Below, in pieces: positions 1 to 5,682 of a DNA stretch of 7,405 nucleotides (position 1 is its first letter; each line of letters starts with the position of its first letter). The notes under the pieces are model-generated. The model had not been told where the DNA came from. It did no database searches and saw nothing but the letters and a program-made list of their open reading frames with translations. A program made the translations under genes and the position numbers. The DNA comes from Candidatus Dormiibacterota bacterium (GTDB lineage Bacteria > Chloroflexota > Dormibacteria > Dormibacterales > Dormibacteraceae), in contig PLYD01000198.1 in NCBI GenBank assembly GCA_003151665.1, positions 2,270-9,674 of the forward strand, written 5' to 3'.

Positions 1-365
1 GGGTGGCCGTCGCGGACACCATCCCCACCGAGGGTGCGACCGGATGGGGCGACACCTGGATGCTCGCCACCAAGGCGCCTCACCCCAACTGCGCGTACCT
101 GTGGACGAAGTGGGTTAGCACTCCTCAGGTGCAAGCGGAGCAGGCTCTGTTCTTCGGAGAGACGCCGGTCAACAAACTGGCCTGCGCAACGATGGAGAAA
201 CTTCAACCGCAATCGTGCGCGCAATACCACGCAGACGCGCTTGGCTCGTACTTCAACAGCATCAAGTTCTGGAAGACTCCCATCGCGACCTGCGACGACG
301 GGAGCAAGAACTGCATCGATTACTCGCAATGGCAGTCGGCCTGGACCACGGTCACTGCCGGCTGA
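1..365 (+). CDS. Polyamine-type ABC transporter substrate-binding protein, C-terminal part (5' end outside window)
   Basis: This is the last 120 residues of an extracellular (periplasmic or lipid-anchored) solute-binding protein of the spermidine/putrescine (PotD/PotF, SBP_bac) type. It would capture the substrate and pass it to the two permeases encoded directly downstream. The reading frame is open from the window edge, so the GTG at base 3 is an internal valine and the true start lies upstream. The visible part has the family's hinge and C-lobe pattern: a P-x-E-G-A-T-G-W-G-D-T-W stretch near residues 8-19, then a helix beginning HPNCAYLW and a segment reading FFGETPVN, as in proteins that close a polyamine pocket. 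It contains five cysteines (about residues 30, 61, 72, 97 and 104 of the visible part); the last two flank a short loop and could form a disulfide, which fits export. It ends at a TGA 23 bases before the next gene. Polyamine specificity is inferred from family and neighbours, and other small cationic compounds are possible. Confidence 0.85.
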   Translation, partial: VAVADTIPTEGATGWGDTWMLATKAPHPNCAYLWTKWVSTPQVQAEQALFFGETPVNKLACATMEKLQPQSCAQYHADALGSYFNSIKFWKTPIATCDDGSKNCIDYSQWQSAWTTVTAG

Positions 366-388
366 TTGACACAGCTTCCTAGCTGAAA

Positions 389-1333
389 GTGGCCGTCGAA
401 GCTGCTGGGCGGCCCCGCAAGAAAGGCGGGGCCGCTTCCCTTCAGTCATGGTTGTGGCGCCGGCGATGGCTGAGCTCAGCACTATTGTTGGCGCCGCCGC
501 TGGGCTGGTTCGTGCTGATCTACATGGCGGCGCTCGCCCTGCTCTTGGTCACGGCGTTCTGGCAGATCAACTTCTTCACCACGCAAATCGAGCAGGTGTG
601 GCGCCTCGACAACTTCCGAGCCATCGCCTCCGATCCGACCTATCGCATCATCATCGGCCGCACTGTCGCTCTGGCCGCCGTCGTCACCATTACCGACGCC
701 GTCATCGCGTTCCCATTCGCGTACTACATGGCACGTGTCGCCTCGCGCCGCATCCAGACGCTGCTGTTCGCCGCCGTGCTTCTGCCGCTATGGGCGAGCT
801 ACATCGCACGTATCTACTCGTGGATCCTGATCCTCAATCACAGCGGGGTGCTCAACTGGAGCCTGCAGTCGCTTAACCTCCCGCCGGCCGATATCGGCTA
901 CACGAATGTCGCGATGTGGATCGTCTTTTCCTATATATGGCTTCCATTCATGATCATTCCGACCTACGCGGCGATGGAGCGCTTGCCGGAGTCCTTGATG
1001 GAAGCCGCCGCCGACCTTGGAGCTCGGCGCTGGCGGGCGGTTCGCGATATCGTGCTGCCGCTGGCGCTACCCGGAGTCGTCGCCGGCTCCATCTTCACCT
1101 TCTCGCTGACGCTCGGTGATTACATCACGCCGATTCTCGTCGGCGGTGAGTCATCGGGCTGGCGCTCGCTTGGATTGGGTACCGGCTCGACATTCATCGG
1201 GAACGTCGTTTATAGCAACGTGGGCATCGCCAACAACGTGCCTTTCGCGGCCGCGCTGACGATGATTCCGGTCGCGATCATGACGCTGTACTTGCTCGGA
1301 GCAAAACGTCTTGGCGCGTTCGAGGCACTGTAA
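389..1333 (+). CDS. potB: Polyamine-type ABC transporter permease, PotB family
   Basis: This is an inner-membrane subunit of a Pot-type importer that forms half of the translocation pore with the PotC-type partner encoded next. The 314-residue product has a basic N-terminus (RPRKK, then WRRRW), which fits a cytoplasmic end, and about six hydrophobic helices near residues 30-57, 90-113, 123-148, 174-196, 226-246 and 283-304. The ATPase-docking EAA loop is clear at residues 205-230: E-A-A, a conserved glycine at 211, and an I-V-L-P segment at 221-224. Length matches the family. The GTG start is the first usual start after an in-frame TAG at 380-382, but no good ribosome-binding site precedes it. 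A TTG at 452 would give a 293-residue protein that still contains all helices. A strong hairpin lies between these two starts, so the start is uncertain. The substrate is assigned by family resemblance only. Confidence 0.88.
   Translation: MAVEAAGRPRKKGGAASLQSWLWRRRWLSSALLLAPPLGWFVLIYMAALALLLVTAFWQINFFTTQIEQVWRLDNFRAIASDPTYRIIIGRTVALAAVVTITDAVIAFPFAYYMARVASRRIQTLLFAAVLLPLWASYIARIYSWILILNHSGVLNWSLQSLNLPPADIGYTNVAMWIVFSYIWLPFMIIPTYAAMERLPESLMEAAADLGARRWRAVRDIVLPLALPGVVAGSIFTFSLTLGDYITPILVGGESSGWRSLGLGTGSTFIGNVVYSNVGIANNVPFAAALTMIPVAIMTLYLLGAKRLGAFEAL
409..435 (+). promoter_or_regulatory. Intercistronic GC-rich stem-loop after the binding-protein gene
   Basis: A perfect 10-bp inverted repeat reads GCGGCCCCGC, a 7-base loop AAGAAAG, then GCGGGGCCGC, with two further G-U pairs possible outside. 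It is followed by TTCCCTT rather than a clean run of T. It starts 44 bases after the binding-protein stop and overlaps the first codons of the annotated permease. In several ABC importer operons (malE-malF is the classic case) a stem-loop at this place protects the binding-protein mRNA or partly stops transcription, so that the binding protein is made in excess. That role here is inference; the base pairing is read directly. Confidence 0.55.
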
Positions 1334-1348
1334 GAAAGTGATCGGGGC

Positions 1349-1354
1349 GAGAGG
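1349..1354 (+). promoter_or_regulatory. Ribosome-binding site of the potC-type gene
   Basis: A GAGAGG purine run lies 4 bases before the ATG at 1359. The spacing is short but the run is the only Shine-Dalgarno-like element in the 25-base gap, and it supports the ATG as start. Confidence 0.5.
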
Positions 1355-1358
1355 CTAG

Positions 1359-2165
1359 ATGGAAAGCTTCTGGGCGCGATTCGCCCTGCGACTGTGGGTC
1401 GTCCTGATCCTGCTGTTCTTGTTCCTCCCCCTCGCCCTGATTCCCCTTTATGCTTTCAACAGCTCGAATATCGAGAGCTGGCCGCTCCCGGGTCTGACCA
1501 CCAAATGGTTTACGACGACGTGGAACGATCCTGAGGTGCAGACCGCGTTCGCGCTTTCGCTGAGGGCTGGCCTGACTGCCACTGCTCTGGCTCTGGTCCT
1601 TGGCTCATGTGCCGCATTTGCCATCCACCGCATGACATTTTTCGGCCGAGACGTGGTGAGCCTCCTGTTCGTGCTGCCTCTCGCGCTGCCGGGCATCGTG
1701 ACGGGCCTGGCTCTCAACTCTTTTTTCCATTTCACGGGGATCAGCCTTTCGATCTGGACGATCGTGGTCGGCCACACAACCTTCTGCATCGTGATCGTCT
1801 ACAACAATGTGCTCGCTCGACTTCGGCGCACGCAGGGCTCCTTGATCGAAGCGGCGATGGACCTCGGCGCGAACGCGTTTCAGACCTTCAGGGATGTCAC
1901 CCTGCCGCTGATCGGCACGGCTATCGTCTCCGGCGCCATGCTCGCGTTCGCGCTGTCCTTCGACGAGGTGATCGTCACCACCTTCACCGCCGGAGCACAG
2001 AACACACTGCCGATCTGGATCTTCGGCGCCATTCGCCTGGGGCAGCGGCTGCCGGAGGTGAACGTCGTCGTCTCGTTCGTGATCCTGGTCACGATCATCC
2101 CGGTGGTCATCGCAGCGCGACTGACCGGCGGCAGCGGCATCGCCCGAACGACTACAGCGCGCTGA
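1359..2165 (+). CDS. potC: Polyamine-type ABC transporter permease, PotC family
   Basis: This is the second pore-forming permease of the importer, expected to pair with the PotB-type protein in the inner membrane. The product has 268 residues, normal for PotC. About six hydrophobic helices lie near residues 11-33, 68-90, 99-122, 130-152, 184-209 and 234-255. The EAA loop lies at 164-183: E-A-A-M-D-L-G, then T-L-P before helix five. The stretch SFDEVIVTTF at 200-209 is characteristic of the PotC/PotI branch. The gene starts 25 bases after the previous stop, so both are very likely on one mRNA. No ATPase gene follows: the next gene is on the opposite strand, so the ATPase must be encoded upstream of the window or elsewhere. 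The substrate is inferred as polyamine-like from the family; 2-aminophosphonate or opine-type compounds cannot be excluded. Confidence 0.9.
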   Translation: MESFWARFALRLWVVLILLFLFLPLALIPLYAFNSSNIESWPLPGLTTKWFTTTWNDPEVQTAFALSLRAGLTATALALVLGSCAAFAIHRMTFFGRDVVSLLFVLPLALPGIVTGLALNSFFHFTGISLSIWTIVVGHTTFCIVIVYNNVLARLRRTQGSLIEAAMDLGANAFQTFRDVTLPLIGTAIVSGAMLAFALSFDEVIVTTFTAGAQNTLPIWIFGAIRLGQRLPEVNVVVSFVILVTIIPVVIAARLTGGSGIARTTTAR

Positions 2166-2242
2166 CGAACTAGATCAGGCGGCGTTTAAGTCCCGCTCCT
2201 AGCTAACAGCCTGCAGCCACGCGCCGGCTGATTGGCGTCGCT

Positions 2243-2533
2243 TTACTTGACGACCAGACCAATCAGGCTCGCACCCACCCATAGCGCAAGTCCCACGCCG
2301 ATCAGACCGATCTTCTTGTACTTCCAGCCGATCGCCGCGAGCACGAAGGCGATGAAAGCGAGGATCTCGAAAATGATGGGCAGGCTGAAGTGCCCAAGGT
2401 CGCCGATGAAGAAAGAAAGCACCCAGGCCGCCAGGCCGATGGCGATGAGATCGACCTTCTTAAAGCCGAATCCGATCGCGGCGAGTACGAACGCGATGAA
2501 CGCGATGATCAGCAGGATGTTTTCAATGCTCAT
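2243..2533 (-). CDS. Small membrane protein with two tandem homologous halves (hypothetical)
   Basis: I do not recognise a named family. The 96-residue product is almost wholly hydrophobic, with four predicted helices near residues 4-21, 28-44, 53-69 and 76-92 and short loops containing KK at 25-26 and 73-74. It is an internal duplication: residues 11-38 and 59-86 match at 20 of 28 positions, each beginning AFIAFVLAAIG and containing KK-x-x-LI and GLA-x-WV. Each half would be a two-helix hairpin with a lysine pair at the turn, so both halves would have the same membrane orientation. The stop lies 77 bases from the convergent potC-type stop. No clear Shine-Dalgarno precedes the ATG; a -10-like hexamer lies just upstream instead. 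The strong repeat pattern and intact frame argue for a real gene. Its function cannot be assigned, and a link to the importer or the enzymes nearby is untested. Confidence 0.72.
   Translation of the reverse strand: MSIENILLIIAFIAFVLAAIGFGFKKVDLIAIGLAAWVLSFFIGDLGHFSLPIIFEILAFIAFVLAAIGWKYKKIGLIGVGLALWVGASLIGLVVK
2276..2359 (-). repeat. Second copy of the internal 28-codon repeat in the small membrane protein
   Basis: Encodes residues 59-86 of the small membrane protein. It lies exactly 144 bases (48 codons) from the other copy. Over the best-matching 38 bases (2328-2365 against 2472-2509) only five differ. Confidence 0.8.
2420..2503 (-). repeat. First copy of the internal 28-codon repeat in the small membrane protein
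   Basis: Encodes residues 11-38 of the small membrane protein. The differences from the second copy are mostly conservative (Val/Ile, Ala/Gly, Phe/Tyr), as expected of a duplication kept under selection. Confidence 0.8.
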
Positions 2534-2539
2534 CAGGGC

Positions 2540-2567
2540 ATTATCCCCGAGTTCCCAGCAATTTCAC
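2540..2567 (-). promoter_or_regulatory. Possible promoter of the small membrane protein, placing transcription start at its ATG
   Basis: On the minus strand GTGAAA (2567-2562) and GATAAT (2545-2540) are separated by 16 bases, resembling a -35 and -10 pair. The -10 ends 6 bases before the ATG at 2533, so transcription would begin at or next to the start codon. That would explain the missing Shine-Dalgarno. The -35 match is weak (4 of 6). Confidence 0.35.
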
Positions 2568-2585
2568 ATCTCACCAGCTGCCTGT

Positions 2586-2609
2586 CAGCCATTCGCGCAG
2601 CGATGGCTG
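2586..2609 (-). terminator. Stem-loop downstream of the aminotransferase gene, possible terminator
   Basis: On the plus strand CAGCCAT pairs with ATGGCTG, and the inner CGC pairs with GCG around a GCA loop, giving 10 pairs with one bulged T at 2593. It lies 79 bases past the aminotransferase stop and 52 bases before the small-protein start. No T run follows on either strand, so it is at best an atypical terminator or an mRNA-end stabiliser. Confidence 0.35.
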
Positions 2610-2688
2610 CCTCCCGGCGGCTTGGGTTCAAGGAGTCGAAGATTAGTGCCCACTTGGTCGTTCCCGGGCAGGCCGCCTCTCGAATTCT

Positions 2689-4071
2689 CTACGCCCTCAG
2701 GTCGTGCGCCAGCTCCGCAAAGTTGTCGACGTAGCGCTGCACGTCCTCCTGCGAGTGCTGCACCGATAGCGTCCAGTTCTCTTCCGCTCCCGGAGCCATG
2801 AGCACGCCGCGGTTGCACTGATACAGCCATGACAGGTAGGCGGTCGGCTTGTCGACACCCAGGTAGTCGCGATAGTTGCGCACCCGCTCAGCCTTGTAGG
2901 TGATGCTGCCTCGGGCGGTCAGGGTCGTGACGTGGAACGGCAACGCGTTGTCCCTGATCACTCCGTCCAGCCCTCCCTGCAGCACCTCGGCGAGCGCGTC
3001 GAAGTGCGCATAGGCTTTCGGAGTCAGGATGTCCTGAAGCGTCACCTTGGCGGCCGCAAGGGTGAGCGGGTTGCCGTTGAAAGTGCCCATCTGGGCTACG
3101 CGTTTGTCCTCGATCACGGCCATCACGTCCTGGCGGCCGCCGACGGCCCCACAAGGGAGACCGCCGCCGATCGCCTTGGCGAGCGCAATCACATCAGGCT
3201 GCACGCCGAAACGCTCGGTCGCACCGCCGGGGGCGATGGTCACGCCGGTCTTGACCTCGTCGAAGATCAGGAGTGCGCCGTTGCGGTGGGCAATCTCCTT
3301 GATTCCGGCCAGGTAGCCGGCGTCCGGCAGAACGATGCCGACATTCATCATCGCGGGCTCGACGATCACCGCCGCGATGTCGTCGGGGTGGCTCTTGAAG
3401 GCGCGCTCGAGCGCCGGAAGGTCGTTGAAGGGGACGACGGTGGTGAGGGCGACGACCGCCTTCGGGATGCCTTCGCTCTGCGGATAGGACGCCGGCGATT
3501 CGACCGGGCCCATCTGGTCCGGGGGCGGCTCGACGGAGACCATCAGCGCATCGTGATGGCCGTGGTACGAAGCTTCGATCTTGACCAGCCGCTCGCGGCC
3601 GGTGAACCCGCGGGCGATGCGAACCGCGTCGAGCGTGGACTCGGTCCCGCTGTTGGTGAACCGCCACTGCGGCAGGCCAAAGCGCCTGGCGAGCTCCTCG
3701 GCGACGATGGCGTCGTCGGCCACCGGCTGGGCGAAGTGCGAGCCCCTGGCGATGCGCTTGGAGACCGCATCCACGATCAGCGGGTGGGCGTGGCCGACCA
3801 CCATGACGCCGAAGCCGTTGTGGAAGTCGACGTACTCGTTGCCGTCGACGTCCCAGATGCGGCTGCCGCGCCCGTTCTCGATGAAGATCGGCTGCGGCGA
3901 GGCGTCCTGGAACGAAGAGGGCACCCCGCGGGGGCTGGAAGCACGCGCTTTTCGCCAAAGCTCGTCAGACTTCCGCCGCGCGGCCCGGAACCTGTCCTCT
4001 TCTTTCGCAATCATGGTCTGGACCTTTTCAGCGTTTACCTCGACCGACGTTGCCGTCTTATTTGCCATCAC
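2689..4071 (-). CDS. Class III PLP-dependent aminotransferase (glutamate-1-semialdehyde aminomutase-like)
   Basis: This is a cytoplasmic fold-type I PLP enzyme that moves an amino group between an amine or amino acid and an oxo acid. The product has 460 residues, the usual class III size. Active-site landmarks are in order: NSGTES at 140-145 (cofactor phosphate), SYHGHHD at 168-174 (Tyr169 stacks on the PLP ring), VEPAMMN at 237-243, FDEVKTG at 270-276 (Asp271 holds the pyridine nitrogen), ALAKAIGGGLP at 296-306 (Lys299 is the predicted Schiff-base lysine) and GTFNGNP at 329-335 (Thr330 from the other subunit). NSGTE and GTFNGNP resemble GSA aminomutase (HemL), but the neighbours are an amine oxidase and a polyamine-type importer, not tetrapyrrole genes. 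A catabolic aminotransferase for an amine, GABA-like or beta-amino acid substrate seems likelier. The GTG start at 4071 has AGGA 7 bases upstream; an ATG follows at once at 4068 and is the alternative. Confidence 0.88.
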   Translation of the reverse strand: MMANKTATSVEVNAEKVQTMIAKEEDRFRAARRKSDELWRKARASSPRGVPSSFQDASPQPIFIENGRGSRIWDVDGNEYVDFHNGFGVMVVGHAHPLIVDAVSKRIARGSHFAQPVADDAIVAEELARRFGLPQWRFTNSGTESTLDAVRIARGFTGRERLVKIEASYHGHHDALMVSVEPPPDQMGPVESPASYPQSEGIPKAVVALTTVVPFNDLPALERAFKSHPDDIAAVIVEPAMMNVGIVLPDAGYLAGIKEIAHRNGALLIFDEVKTGVTIAPGGATERFGVQPDVIALAKAIGGGLPCGAVGGRQDVMAVIEDKRVAQMGTFNGNPLTLAAAKVTLQDILTPKAYAHFDALAEVLQGGLDGVIRDNALPFHVTTLTARGSITYKAERVRNYRDYLGVDKPTAYLSWLYQCNRGVLMAPGAEENWTLSVQHSQEDVQRYVDNFAELAHDLRA

Positions 4072-4078
4072 CCTGGCA

Positions 4079-4082
4079 TCCT
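4079..4082 (-). promoter_or_regulatory. Ribosome-binding site of the aminotransferase gene
   Basis: On the minus strand AGGA is followed by a 7-base spacer (TGCCAGG) and then GTG at 4071. This spacing favours the GTG over the ATG three bases later, where the spacer would be 10. Confidence 0.5.
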
Positions 4083-4146
4083 AACCCGTTCAGGACGGCT
4101 CAGGTTCGACGCCCCCCGGTTTGGAGGTTGCAAGCGCCGAAGCCTC

Positions 4147-4150
4147 AGGA
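4147..4150 (+). promoter_or_regulatory. Ribosome-binding site that sets the oxidase start
   Basis: AGGA is followed by a 7-base spacer (TTGTTGG) and GTG at 4158. It is the reason for choosing this start over the ATG at 4050, which would overlap the divergent gene and add 36 residues of low-complexity Pro/Arg sequence. Confidence 0.6.
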
Positions 4151-4157
4151 TTGTTGG

Positions 4158-5597
4158 GTGAGCTCGACCGTTACAGCGCTGAACCTGGCCGGCAAAGCTC
4201 TCACCCCCGGCGCCCAGCGCAGCTGGTGGCTGCGTGAGGCGTTGGCGGCCGAAAAGGACGCAGAACCGAGGCCGTTGAAGGGCGATATCAACGCCGATGT
4301 CGTGGTCATCGGCGGCGGATTCACGGGTCTTTGGACTGCCTACCACCTGACGCTCGCCAAGCCCGACCTGAAGGTGGTCGTGTTGGAGCAGGACATCTGC
4401 GGCGGCGGGCCGAGCGGCCGAAACGGCGGCTTCGCGAGCGGTTGGTGGGATGAGCTGGACGGCTTGATCGCTCTGTACGGCCAGGAGCCGGCGGTGCGGG
4501 CATGCCGCGCTATCGGGGACAGCATCAATTCGATCGGCGAGTTCTGCAGCACACACGGGGTCGATGCCTGGTACAAGCACGCCGGATACATCTACGCCGC
4601 CACCGCGCCGCAGCACGACGCCGTCTGCGCCGAGATCGTCCACCTGGCGCGCGAGGTCGGAGCGGCGGACGAGCTGCGGGCGCTGACCGCCGAAGACTTG
4701 AAGGCCCGGTGCGCCTCCCCCGCTTTTCGATCCGGCGCATTCATGCGGGACGGCGCGCAGGTGCAGCCCGCTCTTCTCGCCCGCGGTATGCGCCGAGTCC
4801 TCCTGGAACGGGGAGTCACCATCCACGAAGGCACCGAGGTCACCCGACTCGACCCGGGCCCGCCGGCCCTCGCCGTCACGCCTGGCGGCAGCGTGCGCGC
4901 GCCAAAGGCAGTGCTCGCGGTCAACGCGTGGGCGGTCGGCTGGCCCCAGTTGCGGCGCCGGCTTGTCGCCTGGAGCAGCTACATCGTGCTGACGGCTCCG
5001 GCCCCCGAGAAGCTGGCCGCCATCAACTGGACGGGCGGCGAGCTCGTCACGGATTTCCGCACCTCGGTTCGCTATTTCAGGACGACGCGTGACGGACGCA
5101 TCGCGTTCGGGGGCGGCGGCGGCCGCGCCTCCAGCCGGATCGACGACTCCTTCACCCACGACCAGCGCGCCGTAGCCGAAGCCGCAGAGGGCTTTCGGCG
5201 TCTTTTTCCGAGCTTTGCGGAGGTGCCCCTCGAGGACGCCTGGGGCGGGCCCATCGACGTCTCGCCTACCCACCTCCCCACGTTCGGCAGCCTGGCGCCC
5301 GGCAACATCTACTACGCGCTGGGCTACACGGGCAACGGTGTCGCGCCGAGCCACCTTGCCGGCAAGGTGATCGCCGACCTCGTGAGAGGAGACGACACCG
5401 ATGCGACGCGACTGCCGATGGTAAATCCGAAGCCGCGCATGTTTCCTCCGCAGCCATTTCGCTCGATCGGGGCTGCCGTGATTCGCCGCGCGATCATTGC
5501 CAAGGACACCGCCGAGGAGAGAGGCGTGCGGCCGAACCCCGTGATGTCCGCCATCGCACGAATGCCTCGGCGGATGGGGTATCTCCTAGGGCCCTGA
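4158..5597 (+). CDS. FAD-dependent amine oxidoreductase, DAO family (gamma-glutamylputrescine oxidase-like)
   Basis: This flavoenzyme is predicted to oxidise a primary or secondary amine or amino acid to an imine, which hydrolyses to an aldehyde or oxo acid; electrons go to oxygen or another acceptor. From the GTG the product has 479 residues. The FAD-binding Rossmann motif is at 49-58 (V-V-I-G-G-G-F-T-G-L), with the ribose-binding acid at the end of the next strand (VVVLEQD, Glu77). SGRNGGFASG at 86-95 is the DAO-type loop around the flavin. HAGYIY at 141-146 and GYTGNGVAPSHLAG at 389-402 complete the FAD site and resemble PuuB relatives. A basic tail (410-479) ending PRRMGYLLGP belongs to the bacterial subgroup as I recall it. 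No signal peptide is seen, so the enzyme is cytoplasmic. It is divergent from the aminotransferase gene, 86 bases away, suggesting joint control. It could also be a sarcosine or glycine oxidase-like enzyme; the substrate is not determined. Confidence 0.85.
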   Translation: MSSTVTALNLAGKALTPGAQRSWWLREALAAEKDAEPRPLKGDINADVVVIGGGFTGLWTAYHLTLAKPDLKVVVLEQDICGGGPSGRNGGFASGWWDELDGLIALYGQEPAVRACRAIGDSINSIGEFCSTHGVDAWYKHAGYIYAATAPQHDAVCAEIVHLAREVGAADELRALTAEDLKARCASPAFRSGAFMRDGAQVQPALLARGMRRVLLERGVTIHEGTEVTRLDPGPPALAVTPGGSVRAPKAVLAVNAWAVGWPQLRRRLVAWSSYIVLTAPAPEKLAAINWTGGELVTDFRTSVRYFRTTRDGRIAFGGGGGRASSRIDDSFTHDQRAVAEAAEGFRRLFPSFAEVPLEDAWGGPIDVSPTHLPTFGSLAPGNIYYALGYTGNGVAPSHLAGKVIADLVRGDDTDATRLPMVNPKPRMFPPQPFRSIGAAVIRRAIIAKDTAEERGVRPNPVMSAIARMPRRMGYLLGP

Positions 5598-5617
5598 AGC
5601 CATGCGGCAGGAGGGCC
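5590..5617 (+). terminator. Stem-loop at the end of the oxidase gene, possible terminator
   Basis: GGCCCT (5590-5595) pairs with AGGGCC (5612-5617). Inside, GCC (5599-5601) pairs with GGC (5606-5608) around ATGC. The hairpin overlaps the TGA stop and has no downstream T run. It lies in the 85-bp gap between convergent genes, where a terminator is expected, but the form is atypical. Confidence 0.3.
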
Positions 5618-5661
5618 GGCCGAGAGATTTGGAGATCCGGGCTGCTCGATAACGATGTTCG

Positions 5662-5678
5662 TGCGCGCGCAACGCGCA
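5662..5678. terminator. GC stem-loop between convergent genes, possible two-way terminator
   Basis: TGCGCG pairs with CGCGCA around a 5-base loop (CGCAA). It begins just past the stop of the exporter permease on the minus strand. No T run follows on either strand, so a termination role is only suggested by position. Confidence 0.25.
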
Positions 5679-5682
5679 ACGG

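Noticed and set aside
366..371. Perfect TTGACA -35-like hexamer directly after the binding-protein stop
   Set aside because: No -10-like sequence occurs 16-18 bases downstream (the region is GTGGCC and neighbours), and the genes form a tight operon, so it is probably chance.
2222..2237. Short inverted repeat CGCC...GGCG between the convergent potC-type and small-protein genes as a terminator
   Set aside because: The stem has only four pairs, an 8-base loop and no T run, so it is within chance for this base composition.
2647..2670. TGCCC...GGGCA inverted repeat just past the aminotransferase stop
   Set aside because: A 5-bp stem with a 14-base loop and no T run is too weak to call a terminator.
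4050..4157. Longer oxidase start at ATG 4050
   Set aside because: It would overlap the divergent aminotransferase start by 22 bases, adds Pro/Arg-rich sequence unlike the family, and lacks a ribosome-binding site. GTG 4158 has AGGA at ideal spacing.
2932..4161. Long plus-strand ORF (409 codons) opposite the aminotransferase gene
   Set aside because: It is a shadow of the GC-rich codon pattern on the other strand. The translation has no recognisable motif, while the minus strand encodes a full PLP enzyme.
4068..5354. Long minus-strand ORF (428 codons) opposite the oxidase gene
   Set aside because: It has no domain-like motif, is rich in Arg/Ala/Gly as antisense frames in high-GC DNA are, and conflicts with a complete FAD enzyme.
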